Source of the DNA: a virus
Length of the DNA: 24,131 bases
Reading direction: 5' to 3' (one strand)
IMG/VR virus record: IMGVR_UViG_3300025168_010387
Location: 1 to 24,131 of that record
A program made the position numbers and the translations under genes. How positions within the stretch are numbered: the stretch's first letter is position 1; each line of letters begins with the position of its first letter. The notes beneath the pieces were generated by a model, which was given only the letters and a program-made list of their open reading frames with translations, searched no databases and was not told where the DNA came from. Positions 1 through 6,932 of the stretch are shown here, piece after piece.

Positions 1-45
1 AACAACTATATTTATCCCCTTATTTAACTAAGGGGGGGGGTTGTT
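1..45 (+). terminator. Hairpin with nine-G run, probable terminator of an upstream gene
   Basis: CCCCTTA at 16-22 and TAAGGGG at 29-35 form a perfect 7-bp stem with a 6-nt loop. AACAAC at 1-6 can also pair with GTTGTT at 40-45, giving an outer arm. The 3' side contains nine consecutive Gs (32-40), striking in this AT-rich sequence, and is followed by TTGTTTAAGTTT. The position before the first gene of the window suits a terminator for a gene lying off the left edge. A role as 5' leader structure for the downstream operon is also possible. Confidence 0.5.
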
Positions 46-70
46 TAAGTTTAACTAAAACTAAATAGAT

Positions 71-265
71 ATGTTTATCTTTATATGTAAAAAATGTAAC
101 AGTACTAAAGAACTTTCTAAGTCAATTATAATAATTGAGAATGGAAAAGTAAAAACAAAAAATGCAGATTGTAATAACTGCGGAAATCAAATGCAAGAGG
201 TAAGAAAAAACAGGAGAGGATTTCCTAATTTACTAAGAACAGAACCTAGTTTAACTAAAAATTAA
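71..265 (+). CDS. Small zinc-ribbon protein of unknown function
   Basis: This 64-residue protein has two CxxC knuckles: CKKC at residues 6-9 and CNNC at 34-37. They are separated by a short beta-rich stretch, as expected for a one-zinc ribbon. The tail is basic (RKNRRG near residues 45-50), so nucleic-acid contact or a protein-protein role is plausible. Small zinc-ribbon proteins are common in phage accessory regions and cannot be assigned a job by sequence alone. The ATG at 71 follows an A/T-rich leader. The gene sits 9 bp before the next small gene and is probably the first gene of the modification and packaging transcription unit. I do not recognise a named family. Confidence 0.7.
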   Translation: MFIFICKKCNSTKELSKSIIIIENGKVKTKNADCNNCGNQMQEVRKNRRGFPNLLRTEPSLTKN

Positions 266-274
266 TTAAATAAA

Positions 275-520
275 ATGGCTAAAAAAACACATCTAAAAGA
301 AGATGAATTAAAAAAAGTACAAGAATTCGTCAATAAATTAAATGAAGGAAATTGTAATGTTGGTATTTTAGAAAATCAAAAAATGAATTTACTAATGCAA
401 GTCAATCAAGTACAAGAAGAGTTCAATAAATTTCAAAAAGAGATAGAAGAAATTTACGGAAAAGTTTCAATCAATATTGAAGACGGAGCATTATCAGAAA
501 TCAAAGATGAAAAAAAATAG
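275..520 (+). CDS. Small coiled-coil phage protein, function unknown
   Basis: An 81-residue, lysine- and glutamate-rich protein. Residues 8-62 read as two long amphipathic helices, with hydrophobic spacing typical of a coiled coil. The C-terminal segment YGKVSINIEDG (about 61-71) is a compact strand-turn that I associate with small phage proteins of this helical type, often annotated hypothetical. The ATG at 275 follows TAAATAAA, a typical Bacteroidetes-style A/T-rich initiation region. Its 3' end overlaps the QueD start by 14 bp, so translation is probably coupled to the preQ0 cassette. A structural or chaperone-like role is possible, but the sequence shows no catalytic motif. Confidence 0.65.
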   Translation: MAKKTHLKEDELKKVQEFVNKLNEGNCNVGILENQKMNLLMQVNQVQEEFNKFQKEIEEIYGKVSINIEDGALSEIKDEKK

Positions 521-920
521 TATTAGAATAGAAAAAAAGTATCATTTTTATGCTGGACATAGAAACAAAAGTGCCGGAGAAAAATGTGGTAGACTTCATG
601 GACATACTTATTATGTTGAAGTTGTATTAGGATTTGATAATTTAAAGAATGGTGTTACTATATTGTTCCATGATATTGATTTAATAATTAAACCAATTAT
701 AAAACAGTATGACCATTTTTTTATATTCCATAAAGAAGACCCATTATGTGATGCTTTTGATTTAGTAAATGAGCCTTATATAAAAGTTCCTTTTGAAACT
801 TCTGCTGAAAACATGGCTATATGGTTATTCACTCAGATTAAACACGAATTACCAATCGTAGAAATAAGATTAAAAGAAACAACCAGTTCAAAAATTGTTT
901 ATCGTGGCGTTGAGGATTAG
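507..920 (+). CDS. queD: 6-carboxy-5,6,7,8-tetrahydropterin synthase (QueD)
   Basis: Converts 7,8-dihydroneopterin triphosphate, the FolE product, into 6-carboxytetrahydropterin, the second step to preQ0. The 137-residue protein has the full PTPS/QueD signature: zinc ligands His18 (in FYAGH) and His31/His33 (in the CxxxHGH motif), catalytic Cys27, the Asp69-His70 pair (YDH) and Glu124 (RLKET). SAENMA at about 99-104 matches the conserved TAEN region. A TTG-initiated reading from 477 is possible, but the ATG at 507 gives the normal family length and puts the start inside the preceding gene by 14 bp, like the other overlaps here. It is the first enzyme gene in a gap-free run with queE, folE and queC. 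A eukaryotic-type PTPS activity is unlikely in this context. Confidence 0.93.
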   Translation: MKKNSIRIEKKYHFYAGHRNKSAGEKCGRLHGHTYYVEVVLGFDNLKNGVTILFHDIDLIIKPIIKQYDHFFIFHKEDPLCDAFDLVNEPYIKVPFETSAENMAIWLFTQIKHELPIVEIRLKETTSSKIVYRGVED

Positions 921-1599
921 CGAATATTTTTATAGTATACAAGGAGAAGGAAGAACAATGGGAGTTCCAGCAGTCTTCGTTAGACTTCAAGCGTGTAATA
1001 TTTTATGTAAAGGAGAGTGGATATGTGATACAATAGAGGTCTGGAAGACAGGAAATAAATATTCCAGCTTAGAATTTTTATTAATGATAAAAGATTATAT
1101 ACCATATTTAGAAAAAGGTACTCATTTAATTTTTACTGGTGGCGAACCTATACTTCAAAAAAAAGGAATTGTTGAATTTATTTTATTATTTACAGAGACA
1201 TATGGCTTTACTCCTTACCTAGAAATTGAAACTAATGGAACTTTATCTCCTGGAAAAGAGTTGAGTGATAAAATTGATTTGTTTAATTGTAGTTTTAAGT
1301 TAGCAAATAGCGGTGTACGATACGATAGAAGAATAAAAATAGAAGTATTAAAAGAGCTTTTAAATTATAATACAATATTTAAAATAGTAGTTGCAAATGA
1401 AAAAGATTATGAAGAGGCAAGATTAATTTTTGATGAAGTAGGAATTGAAAATAAAAATATTTATCTCATGCCTCCAGCAGATAATATTAATGAGCTAAAT
1501 AAAAATCATAATGCAGTTTCTGATTTATGTATGAAAGAAAGTGTAAATTTTAGTACAAGATTACAAATAATTTTATGGAATAAAACAACAGGAGTATGA
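910..1599 (+). CDS. queE: 7-carboxy-7-deazaguanine synthase (QueE), radical SAM
   Basis: A radical-SAM enzyme that rearranges 6-carboxytetrahydropterin into 7-carboxy-7-deazaguanine. Visible motifs are the N-terminal SIQGEG, the cluster cysteines in ACNILCKGEWICDT, the SAM-binding TGGEP, ETNGT, the SFKLANSG strand, LMP, and the C-terminal RLQIILWN. The cysteines are spaced CX3CX5C rather than the classic CX3CX2C, a local insertion as in some QueE variants. The first in-frame ATG (958) would remove SIQGEG, so a non-ATG start must be used. TTG at 910 gives the typical MRISEYFYSIQGEG opening; GTG at 904 or TTG at 895 are alternatives. The gene overlaps queD by about 11 bp and the next gene by ATGA. 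Confidence 0.92.
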   Translation: MRISEYFYSIQGEGRTMGVPAVFVRLQACNILCKGEWICDTIEVWKTGNKYSSLEFLLMIKDYIPYLEKGTHLIFTGGEPILQKKGIVEFILLFTETYGFTPYLEIETNGTLSPGKELSDKIDLFNCSFKLANSGVRYDRRIKIEVLKELLNYNTIFKIVVANEKDYEEARLIFDEVGIENKNIYLMPPADNINELNKNHNAVSDLCMKESVNFSTRLQIILWNKTTGV

Positions 1600-2435
1600 A
1601 AAAACACAAAGTTACATGGAACGAAATCTATTTAAAAATAGATGCAATGAAAGAAGCATTAACAAATAAGAAAGATAAGATATATGGAATTCCTAGAGGT
1701 GGACAGATTATAGCTGGTCTAACTGGTTTAGCAGTTGATACACCAGAGGAAGCTAATATAATTGTAGATGATTTATACGATAGTGGAGCTACTTATAAAA
1801 AATGGTATAAGAAATATCCTGATAAAGAATATTGTTTTTTATTTAACAAACAATTTGAATATCAAAACACATGGTTAGAATTTCCGTGGGAGGAATCTGG
1901 AGAGAAAGAAGTGGAAGAAAATGTTGTTAGATTACTAGAATATTTTGGAGAGGACACTAACCGAGAGGGATTACAAGATACTCCGAAACGATATATCAAT
2001 TTTTTTAAAGAATTTTTATCTCCTCCTAAATGGAATTGTACAACATTTGAATCTGAAGGCTACGATGAAATGATAGTTCAAAGCAATATACCCTTTCAAA
2101 GTTTATGTGAACACCATATAGCACCGTTCTTTGGAGAAGGTTTTATAGCATATATACCTAAAAAACGAATCGTTGGATTAAGTAAACTAGCTAGAACACT
2201 TGAAACATTTTCTAGAAGACTTCAGAATCAAGAAAGAATTACAAAACAAGTTGCAGAATTTTTGGAAAAAGAATTAGAACCTTTAGGAGTTGCCGTAGTT
2301 TTAAAAGCTAAACATATGTGTATGGAAATGAGAGGAGTAAAAAAACACAATACATGGACTACTACTTCAACAATGAAAGGTGTTTTTAAAGACGATTCAA
2401 AAGCTAGAAATGAATTCTTAAATTTAATTAAATGA
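1596..2435 (+). CDS. folE: Phosphoribosyltransferase-like domain fused to GTP cyclohydrolase I (FolE)
   Basis: A 279-residue fusion. Residues 1-100 resemble a compact type I phosphoribosyltransferase: GIPRGG at 31-36, the PRPP-binding loop VDDLYDSGAT at 57-66, and an LEFPWE ending near 94-99 like xanthine/guanine-type enzymes. Residues 105-279 are FolE, which opens GTP to dihydroneopterin triphosphate and so feeds QueD. FolE residues present are the CEHH motif with Cys171, His173 and His174, QER(I)T at 212-216, and Cys242 in HMCM. The 71-residue spacing of Cys171 to Cys242 equals that of the zinc cysteines of E. coli FolE. The PRTase half is shorter than usual (about 150 residues), so it may be a degenerate or regulatory domain. 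The ATGA overlaps at both ends argue for one intact gene rather than a sequencing fusion. Confidence 0.9.
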   Translation: MKKHKVTWNEIYLKIDAMKEALTNKKDKIYGIPRGGQIIAGLTGLAVDTPEEANIIVDDLYDSGATYKKWYKKYPDKEYCFLFNKQFEYQNTWLEFPWEESGEKEVEENVVRLLEYFGEDTNREGLQDTPKRYINFFKEFLSPPKWNCTTFESEGYDEMIVQSNIPFQSLCEHHIAPFFGEGFIAYIPKKRIVGLSKLARTLETFSRRLQNQERITKQVAEFLEKELEPLGVAVVLKAKHMCMEMRGVKKHNTWTTTSTMKGVFKDDSKARNEFLNLIK

Positions 2436-3127
2436 AAACATTAGTTATTTTCTCAGGGGGACAAGATTCAACCACTTGTTTATACTGGGCATTAAAAGAA
2501 AAAATTAGATGGAATGAAGTAGAGGCAATTACATTTAACTATGGACAAAAACATTCTATTGAAATTGAGCAATCAAAAATCATTTGTAAAAAAGAAAATA
2601 TAAAACAAACTATTATTGACATATCATTTTTAGATACTTTAGTAGAATCAGCACTAACATCAAATGGAGATGTAAATAAAATTAATGATAAAGGATTACC
2701 GGCTTCCTTTGTTCCAAATAGAAATCAATTATTTATTACACTTGCTCACGCTTATGCTCAAAAGATAAAAGCAAAAATCTTAATAGGAGGAATGTGTGAA
2801 ACTGATTACTCTGGTTATCCTGATTGTCGCAGAGATTTCATTGATTCAATAGCATTAGCATCAAATATTGGTAGTGATTCAGATATTATAATTGAAACAC
2901 CTTTAATGTATTTGGATAAAGCAGAAACATTTAAACTAGCAAATAATACCGGACACTTAAAAGAAATAATTGAATTATCTCACACTTGTTATAATGGAGT
3001 TCGTAATGAACTTCATATGTGGGGATATGGATGCAATGATTGTCCAGCTTGTTATCTAAGAAGAAAAGGATATTACAAATTTTTAGAATTAGATGAGATA
3101 GAAAAAAATAAATTTAAACTAGTATGA
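2432..3127 (+). CDS. queC: 7-cyano-7-deazaguanine (preQ0) synthase (QueC)
   Basis: An ATP-dependent enzyme that turns 7-carboxy-7-deazaguanine plus ammonia into preQ0. The 231-residue protein has the PP-loop SGGQDS at 8-13, the VPNRNQ motif at 94-99, TDYSGYPDCR at about 124-133, and four C-terminal zinc cysteines at 186, 201, 204 and 207. The first cysteine spacing (Cys186 to Cys201) is a few residues longer than in the E. coli enzyme. It has no amidotransferase extension such as occurs in Gat-QueC fusions, so the expected end product is preQ0 itself. It overlaps folE by ATGA upstream and the transglycosylase by ATGA downstream, which places base synthesis and base insertion in one translationally coupled set. 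Confidence 0.94.
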   Translation: MKTLVIFSGGQDSTTCLYWALKEKIRWNEVEAITFNYGQKHSIEIEQSKIICKKENIKQTIIDISFLDTLVESALTSNGDVNKINDKGLPASFVPNRNQLFITLAHAYAQKIKAKILIGGMCETDYSGYPDCRRDFIDSIALASNIGSDSDIIIETPLMYLDKAETFKLANNTGHLKEIIELSHTCYNGVRNELHMWGYGCNDCPACYLRRKGYYKFLELDEIEKNKFKLV

Positions 3128-4023
3128 TTTTATATTTTGCTGGAAATGTAGGAAATCAAAAATACAAAGAGTCATGTATGATATTAGGAAATGCCGAAAA
3201 TCAATTAATTTCTTACAATGATATATTAACCAAAAATGCAAATATGAATTTATACTTTGCTGGAGCAGAGGTTTGGCATCAAGTACTAGACGATATACAG
3301 GTAACAAAACAATTAGCATCGTATCATTATATGACAGATTTTAACGATAAAAAAAAAGATGCTGTTTTTAATAGACCTAGAAATATTTTTATTGATTCAG
3401 GAGGTTTTTCTGCCTTTACTCAAGGAGTTAAAATTAACATAGATGACTATTGTGATTTTATTAAAAAATATAAAAAGCAAATTACTTACTATGCACAGCT
3501 AGACGTTATAGGAGACGAGCAAGGAACAGAGAGAAATCAAAAATATATGGAATCACAAGGTTTAAACCCCTTACCTGTATTCCATTTTAAAGGCGATTAC
3601 AAGCGATTAGAGGCATTAGCAAAAGAATATGACTACATATGTCTTGGAGGGCTTGTGCCTCTGTCTAGGACGAAACCTATTTTAATAGCACATTTGGATA
3701 AGTGTTTTTCAATTATAAAAGATAATTGCAAAGTTCATGGTTTTGGAATGACAGGTATGGATATTCTTAAAAGATATCCGTGGTATTCTGTTGATTCTAC
3801 AAGCTGGATAGAAGCATCTAGACGAGGAACACACTATGAATTTAAAAATGGTAAAATGAATATGCTGTCAACATCTGATAAGAAAAAAGCAACTTATAAA
3901 TCAATAGGTTTTAGTGGTAAACAAAAAGGATTGTGGAGACTGAGATTAATACATTCAATAAAAGAATGGCTCAAACTGGAAATATATATTAATGAATTAT
4001 GGAATAAAAAATTAAATAAATAA
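3124..4023 (+). CDS. dpdA: DpdA-like DNA-guanine transglycosylase (TGT-related)
   Basis: A 299-residue protein predicted to swap guanine in DNA for the preQ0 made by the preceding enzymes. It carries a TGT-like core: FIDSGGFSAF with Asp91 (compare DSGGFQ of tRNA-guanine transglycosylase), QLDVIGD with Asp127/Asp131, CLGGLVPL at 173-180, HGFG at 205-208, and YSVDSTSW with Asp224, which aligns in position with the nucleophilic aspartate region of TGT and is followed by a similar RRG. No cysteine occurs after residue 202, so the C-terminal zinc site of tRNA TGTs is missing, as expected for a DNA-directed DpdA-type enzyme. LYFAG occurs twice (residues 3-7 and 43-47), so a start at Met41 is conceivable. 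The ATG at 3124 overlaps queC by ATGA. Function is inferred from motifs and context. Confidence 0.82.
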   Translation: MILYFAGNVGNQKYKESCMILGNAENQLISYNDILTKNANMNLYFAGAEVWHQVLDDIQVTKQLASYHYMTDFNDKKKDAVFNRPRNIFIDSGGFSAFTQGVKINIDDYCDFIKKYKKQITYYAQLDVIGDEQGTERNQKYMESQGLNPLPVFHFKGDYKRLEALAKEYDYICLGGLVPLSRTKPILIAHLDKCFSIIKDNCKVHGFGMTGMDILKRYPWYSVDSTSWIEASRRGTHYEFKNGKMNMLSTSDKKKATYKSIGFSGKQKGLWRLRLIHSIKEWLKLEIYINELWNKKLNK

Positions 4024-4028
4024 AAAAT

Positions 4029-4670
4029 ATGAAAAAAGGATGGTTGGATATTGATCTTTCTAAATTAATTAAAGCAAATTGGAATTACAAAGAAGATTGT
4101 GAAAAACAAACTGATAATTTAATTGCTAATTTTAAACGAATTGGTCAGGTAGAAAATTTATTAATACGAGAATTAGACACTGGTTTTTTTGAAGTGCTAA
4201 ATGGAAATCATAGAATTGATGTTATGAGAATTCTAAAACTAAAAAAAGCTCATGTATATAATTTTGGAAAAATAGGATTAGCAGAAGCACAGCGAACTGC
4301 AATTGAAACTAATGAAACAACATTTGAATCCGATAATATAAAATTAGCAGAAATAATAAATAAGTTAACAAAAATATTTCCTTCTGAGGAATTAGCTAAG
4401 ACAATGCCCTATTCTGAGGATGAAATTTCAAAAATGTCTGATCTTACCAAATTTGATTGGAGTCAATATGATTCAGATGAAGAAGCAGAAAATTTTGGAG
4501 ATAATGAATTCAATATACAAATCAAATTAAATGTTTCACATGAAACGAATGAAAGATGGAAAGAATTAAAAAGTAAGATGTCAGAAATATTAGGATATAA
4601 AAATGAAAGTAAAGTATTTGAATTTGCAGTAATTGAAGCATTAAACATACCTGATGAAAGTATTAATTAA
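4029..4670 (+). CDS. ParB/sulfiredoxin-fold-like protein beside dpdA
   Basis: A 213-residue protein with a ParB-type N-terminal domain. GQVENLLIRELDTGFFEVLNGNHRID (about 39-64) matches ParB box I and II, with GNHR in place of GERR, and LAEAQRTAIETNE (84-96) matches the EAQ helix. The linker at 140-158 is acidic. The last 55 residues look like a small strand plus helices domain resembling a DNA-binding or dimerisation unit. ParB-like proteins of phages often sit just before terminase genes. ParB-like DpdB also works with DpdA in bacterial dpd clusters, where it uses ATP. Both explanations fit its place between dpdA and terS. It is not a plasmid-partition ParB on the evidence here, since no ParA is seen. 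The gap to dpdA is 5 bp and to terS 2 bp. Confidence 0.75.
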   Translation: MKKGWLDIDLSKLIKANWNYKEDCEKQTDNLIANFKRIGQVENLLIRELDTGFFEVLNGNHRIDVMRILKLKKAHVYNFGKIGLAEAQRTAIETNETTFESDNIKLAEIINKLTKIFPSEELAKTMPYSEDEISKMSDLTKFDWSQYDSDEEAENFGDNEFNIQIKLNVSHETNERWKELKSKMSEILGYKNESKVFEFAVIEALNIPDESIN

Positions 4671-4672
4671 TA

Positions 4673-5146
4673 ATGAGAGGAAGAAAAAGACTACCAACTA
4701 AGGAAAAGGAATTAAGAGGAACTCTAAAAGCAGAAAGAGTTGTTGCTAATGAAATGACTGTACAGGTAGTTCAAAATTTACCAAGCCCTCCAGAATGGCT
4801 CACAGAAATAGGAAAGGAGGAATTTATTAAAGTAACTAGTGAATTATATAATAAACAAATGCTACATCAAATAGATTTAAAATTAATAGAAGCGTATTGT
4901 AATTCAATGGCCTTACATATAGAAACTGAAATGATGTTAAGAGAGAAAGGAAGAATACAAGTTTATAGAAATACAGATGGATCTATTAAACATACTCAAT
5001 CTGTACCTTATCAAGCGATTGCAGATAAGGCATTGGATAAAGCATTAAAGATTGCTGTTCAATTTGGATTAACACCTTCGGCAAGAAGTACAATTTCACA
5101 ACCTACATTAATACAACAAAATAACGAATACAATTTCTTTGACTAA
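4673..5146 (+). CDS. terS: Terminase small subunit, P27 family
   Basis: A 157-residue DNA-recognition subunit of the packaging motor. The opening GRKRLPTKEKELRGTLKAER is the characteristic basic N-terminus of P27-type small terminases. The LPSPPEWLTEIGKEEF segment (about 35-50) and the helical body follow, with the typical C-terminal QADKALK-like region (QAIADKALDKALKIAVQFGLTPSARS, about 114-139). It normally forms a ring that binds the packaging start site and loads the large subunit. It is followed by terL in an 8-bp overlap. If phage DNA is 7-deazaguanine-modified, this protein would have to recognise modified DNA; that is inference only. Confidence 0.9.
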   Translation: MRGRKRLPTKEKELRGTLKAERVVANEMTVQVVQNLPSPPEWLTEIGKEEFIKVTSELYNKQMLHQIDLKLIEAYCNSMALHIETEMMLREKGRIQVYRNTDGSIKHTQSVPYQAIADKALDKALKIAVQFGLTPSARSTISQPTLIQQNNEYNFFD

Positions 5147-6704
5147 AGAAAAATATTATTATGATGAAGCTGAAGGTAATAGAGCTGTTGCCTTTATTGA
5201 AACAATGATTAGACACTGTAAGGGTGATTTGACTGGTCAATTATTAAAATTAGAAGATTGGCAAAAAAATGATATTATAAAACCACTCTTTGGAACTAAA
5301 CATAAAGAATCTGATTTAAGAAGGTATCGAACATGCTATGTAGAGATACCAAGAAAGAACGGAAAAAGTACACTTGGAGCTGCGATTGCTTTATATATTT
5401 TGTTTGCAGATAGTGAAAGAGGAGCAGAGGTGTTTAGTTGTGCTGGAGATAGGAATCAAGCTGGAATTATTTTTAATATTGCTAAGTCAATGGTAGAGAT
5501 GTCACCTGAATTATTTAAGAGAGGAAAATTATATCGTAATAGTATTATTAATCCATCAAAAGGAAATACATATAAAGTATTAAGTTCAGACGCTAAACTT
5601 CAACATGGACATAATGCTCATGCAGTATTATTTGATGAATTACATACCCAGCCAAATCGTGAACTCTGGGATACCATGCTTACAAGTACTGGTGCTAGGT
5701 CACAACCATTAATAATGGCAATAACAACTGCAGGAAGTTCAAAGACAGATGGAAATATATGTTGGGAAGTACATGATTACGCTGATAAAATTAAACAAGG
5801 AATTATTGAGGACGATTCTTTTCTTCCAATTATTTACTGTGCAGATGAAGAGGATGATATATCTGACGAAGAAGTTTGGAGGAAAGCAAACCCAAACTAT
5901 GAAAAGAGTATAAAAAAAGAATACATGGTAGGAGAAGCAAAAAGAGCAACAGAGATTGTTTCTTATGAAAATTCATTCAAAAGACTTCACCTAAACATCT
6001 GGACTTCATCGGTTACTAAATGGATAGCAGATAGCATGTGGATGCAAAATTCTTCAAAAATTAATCTGGATGATTTAAAGGGTGAACAATGTTGGGGTGG
6101 ACTTGATTTAGCTTCAACTAGAGACTTGAGTAGTTTTGTTTTATTTTTTCCTAGAGAAGATGGAACGTTTATATTACTACCTTTCTTTTTTATTCCTAGA
6201 GATACAATTCATACAAGAGTTATGAAAGATAAAGTCCCTTATAATGAATGGGAAAGACATGGTTTTTTAAATATTTCTCCAGGAGATGTTCAAGACTACG
6301 AAGCTATAAGAATAAAAATTAATGAATTAAGAGAGGTTTATAATATTGTTTCTTGTGCTTTTGATAGATGGAATAGTTCGCAACTTGTAGTAAATCTAGC
6401 TAGTGATGGTTTACCTCTATCACCATTTGGACAAGGATACGCCAGTATGTCAGCACCGACAAAAGAATTAGAAAAAATGGTTTTAAAAAAAGAAATAAAT
6501 CATTTAGACAATCCTATATTAAGGTGGCAAATGAATAATGTGAGTCTAAGAACTGACCCAGCAGAAAACATAAAAGTAGATAAGGCCAAATCCTCAGATA
6601 AGGTAGATGGTATAGTTGCTACCATCATGGCTCTAGGAGAATGGATGACAGATGAATCAGAAGGAGAAAGTATTTATAATGAAAGAGGATTAATAGCATT
6701 ATGA
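5139..6704 (+). CDS. terL: Terminase large subunit, HK97-like
   Basis: The ATPase-nuclease that pumps and cuts phage DNA. The 521-residue protein shows the adenine-contacting WQ at 41-42, Walker A PRKNGKST at 71-78, Walker B VLFDELH at 163-169, and the coupling motif ITTAGSS at 195-201. The nuclease carboxylates are Asp323 (GGLDLA), Asp409 (AFDRW) and Asp490 (KVDGIVA). The start is TTG at 5139, inside terS. The first in-frame ATG (residue 23) would cut the conserved stretch leading to the WQ motif, so a TTG start is the better call. It belongs to the Terminase_1-type group usually paired with P27 small subunits. Its stop overlaps the next small gene by ATGA. Confidence 0.95.
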   Translation: MTKEKYYYDEAEGNRAVAFIETMIRHCKGDLTGQLLKLEDWQKNDIIKPLFGTKHKESDLRRYRTCYVEIPRKNGKSTLGAAIALYILFADSERGAEVFSCAGDRNQAGIIFNIAKSMVEMSPELFKRGKLYRNSIINPSKGNTYKVLSSDAKLQHGHNAHAVLFDELHTQPNRELWDTMLTSTGARSQPLIMAITTAGSSKTDGNICWEVHDYADKIKQGIIEDDSFLPIIYCADEEDDISDEEVWRKANPNYEKSIKKEYMVGEAKRATEIVSYENSFKRLHLNIWTSSVTKWIADSMWMQNSSKINLDDLKGEQCWGGLDLASTRDLSSFVLFFPREDGTFILLPFFFIPRDTIHTRVMKDKVPYNEWERHGFLNISPGDVQDYEAIRIKINELREVYNIVSCAFDRWNSSQLVVNLASDGLPLSPFGQGYASMSAPTKELEKMVLKKEINHLDNPILRWQMNNVSLRTDPAENIKVDKAKSSDKVDGIVATIMALGEWMTDESEGESIYNERGLIAL

Positions 6705-6907
6705 CAATACCAATAGAGATACTAATATTATTGAGTCCAAATGGATTTGAAAAAAGATTTCATTTATATTGTAAAACAGAGAAAACATATATTTCTGCTT
6801 ATCGTAAAACAGAAATAGAATATGAAGAGCATTTCGGAAAAACAAGGTATTCATCTTATGATAGTTTTAGGGTGGTGATGAATAGAAAATTAAAAAAGAA
6901 AAAATGA
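6701..6907 (+). CDS. Small basic protein of unknown function
   Basis: A 68-residue protein that starts with ATGA overlapping the terL stop, which makes it a real coupled gene rather than noise. Residues 4-12 are hydrophobic (IEILILLSP) but too short for a membrane span. The rest is rich in Lys, Arg, Tyr and Glu and ends in NRKLKKKK. No domain or catalytic motif is recognised. Its place between large terminase and portal is where phages often carry a small accessory protein. A nucleic-acid-binding role would suit the charge but is not shown. Confidence 0.6.
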   Translation: MTIPIEILILLSPNGFEKRFHLYCKTEKTYISAYRKTEIEYEEHFGKTRYSSYDSFRVVMNRKLKKKK

Positions 6908-6919
6908 AACTTTGTTTCA
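6905..6919 (+). terminator. Weak hairpin at the end of the packaging operon
   Basis: TGAAAC at 6905-6910 and GTTTCA at 6914-6919 form a perfect 6-bp stem with a 3-nt loop, overlapping the stop codon of the preceding gene and followed by ATTTATTT. Low GC content makes it a weak terminator candidate. Its position before a promoter-like element supports a transcription boundary. Confidence 0.35.
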
Positions 6920-6932
6920 ATTTATTTAACTA

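Noticed and set aside
1-70. Possible preQ1 riboswitch ahead of the queuosine-type genes
   Set aside because: There is a hairpin and an A-rich stretch, but the loop and tail do not match the conserved preQ1-I or preQ1-II elements, and the structure is better explained as a terminator.
477-506. TTG start for QueD giving ten extra residues
   Set aside because: The extra residues are antisense-like to the family and simply follow the upstream gene in another frame. The ATG at 507 gives the normal length and the expected overlap.
3119-3319. 66-codon minus-strand frame at the start of dpdA
   Set aside because: It is antisense to the conserved transglycosylase start and has no recognisable features.
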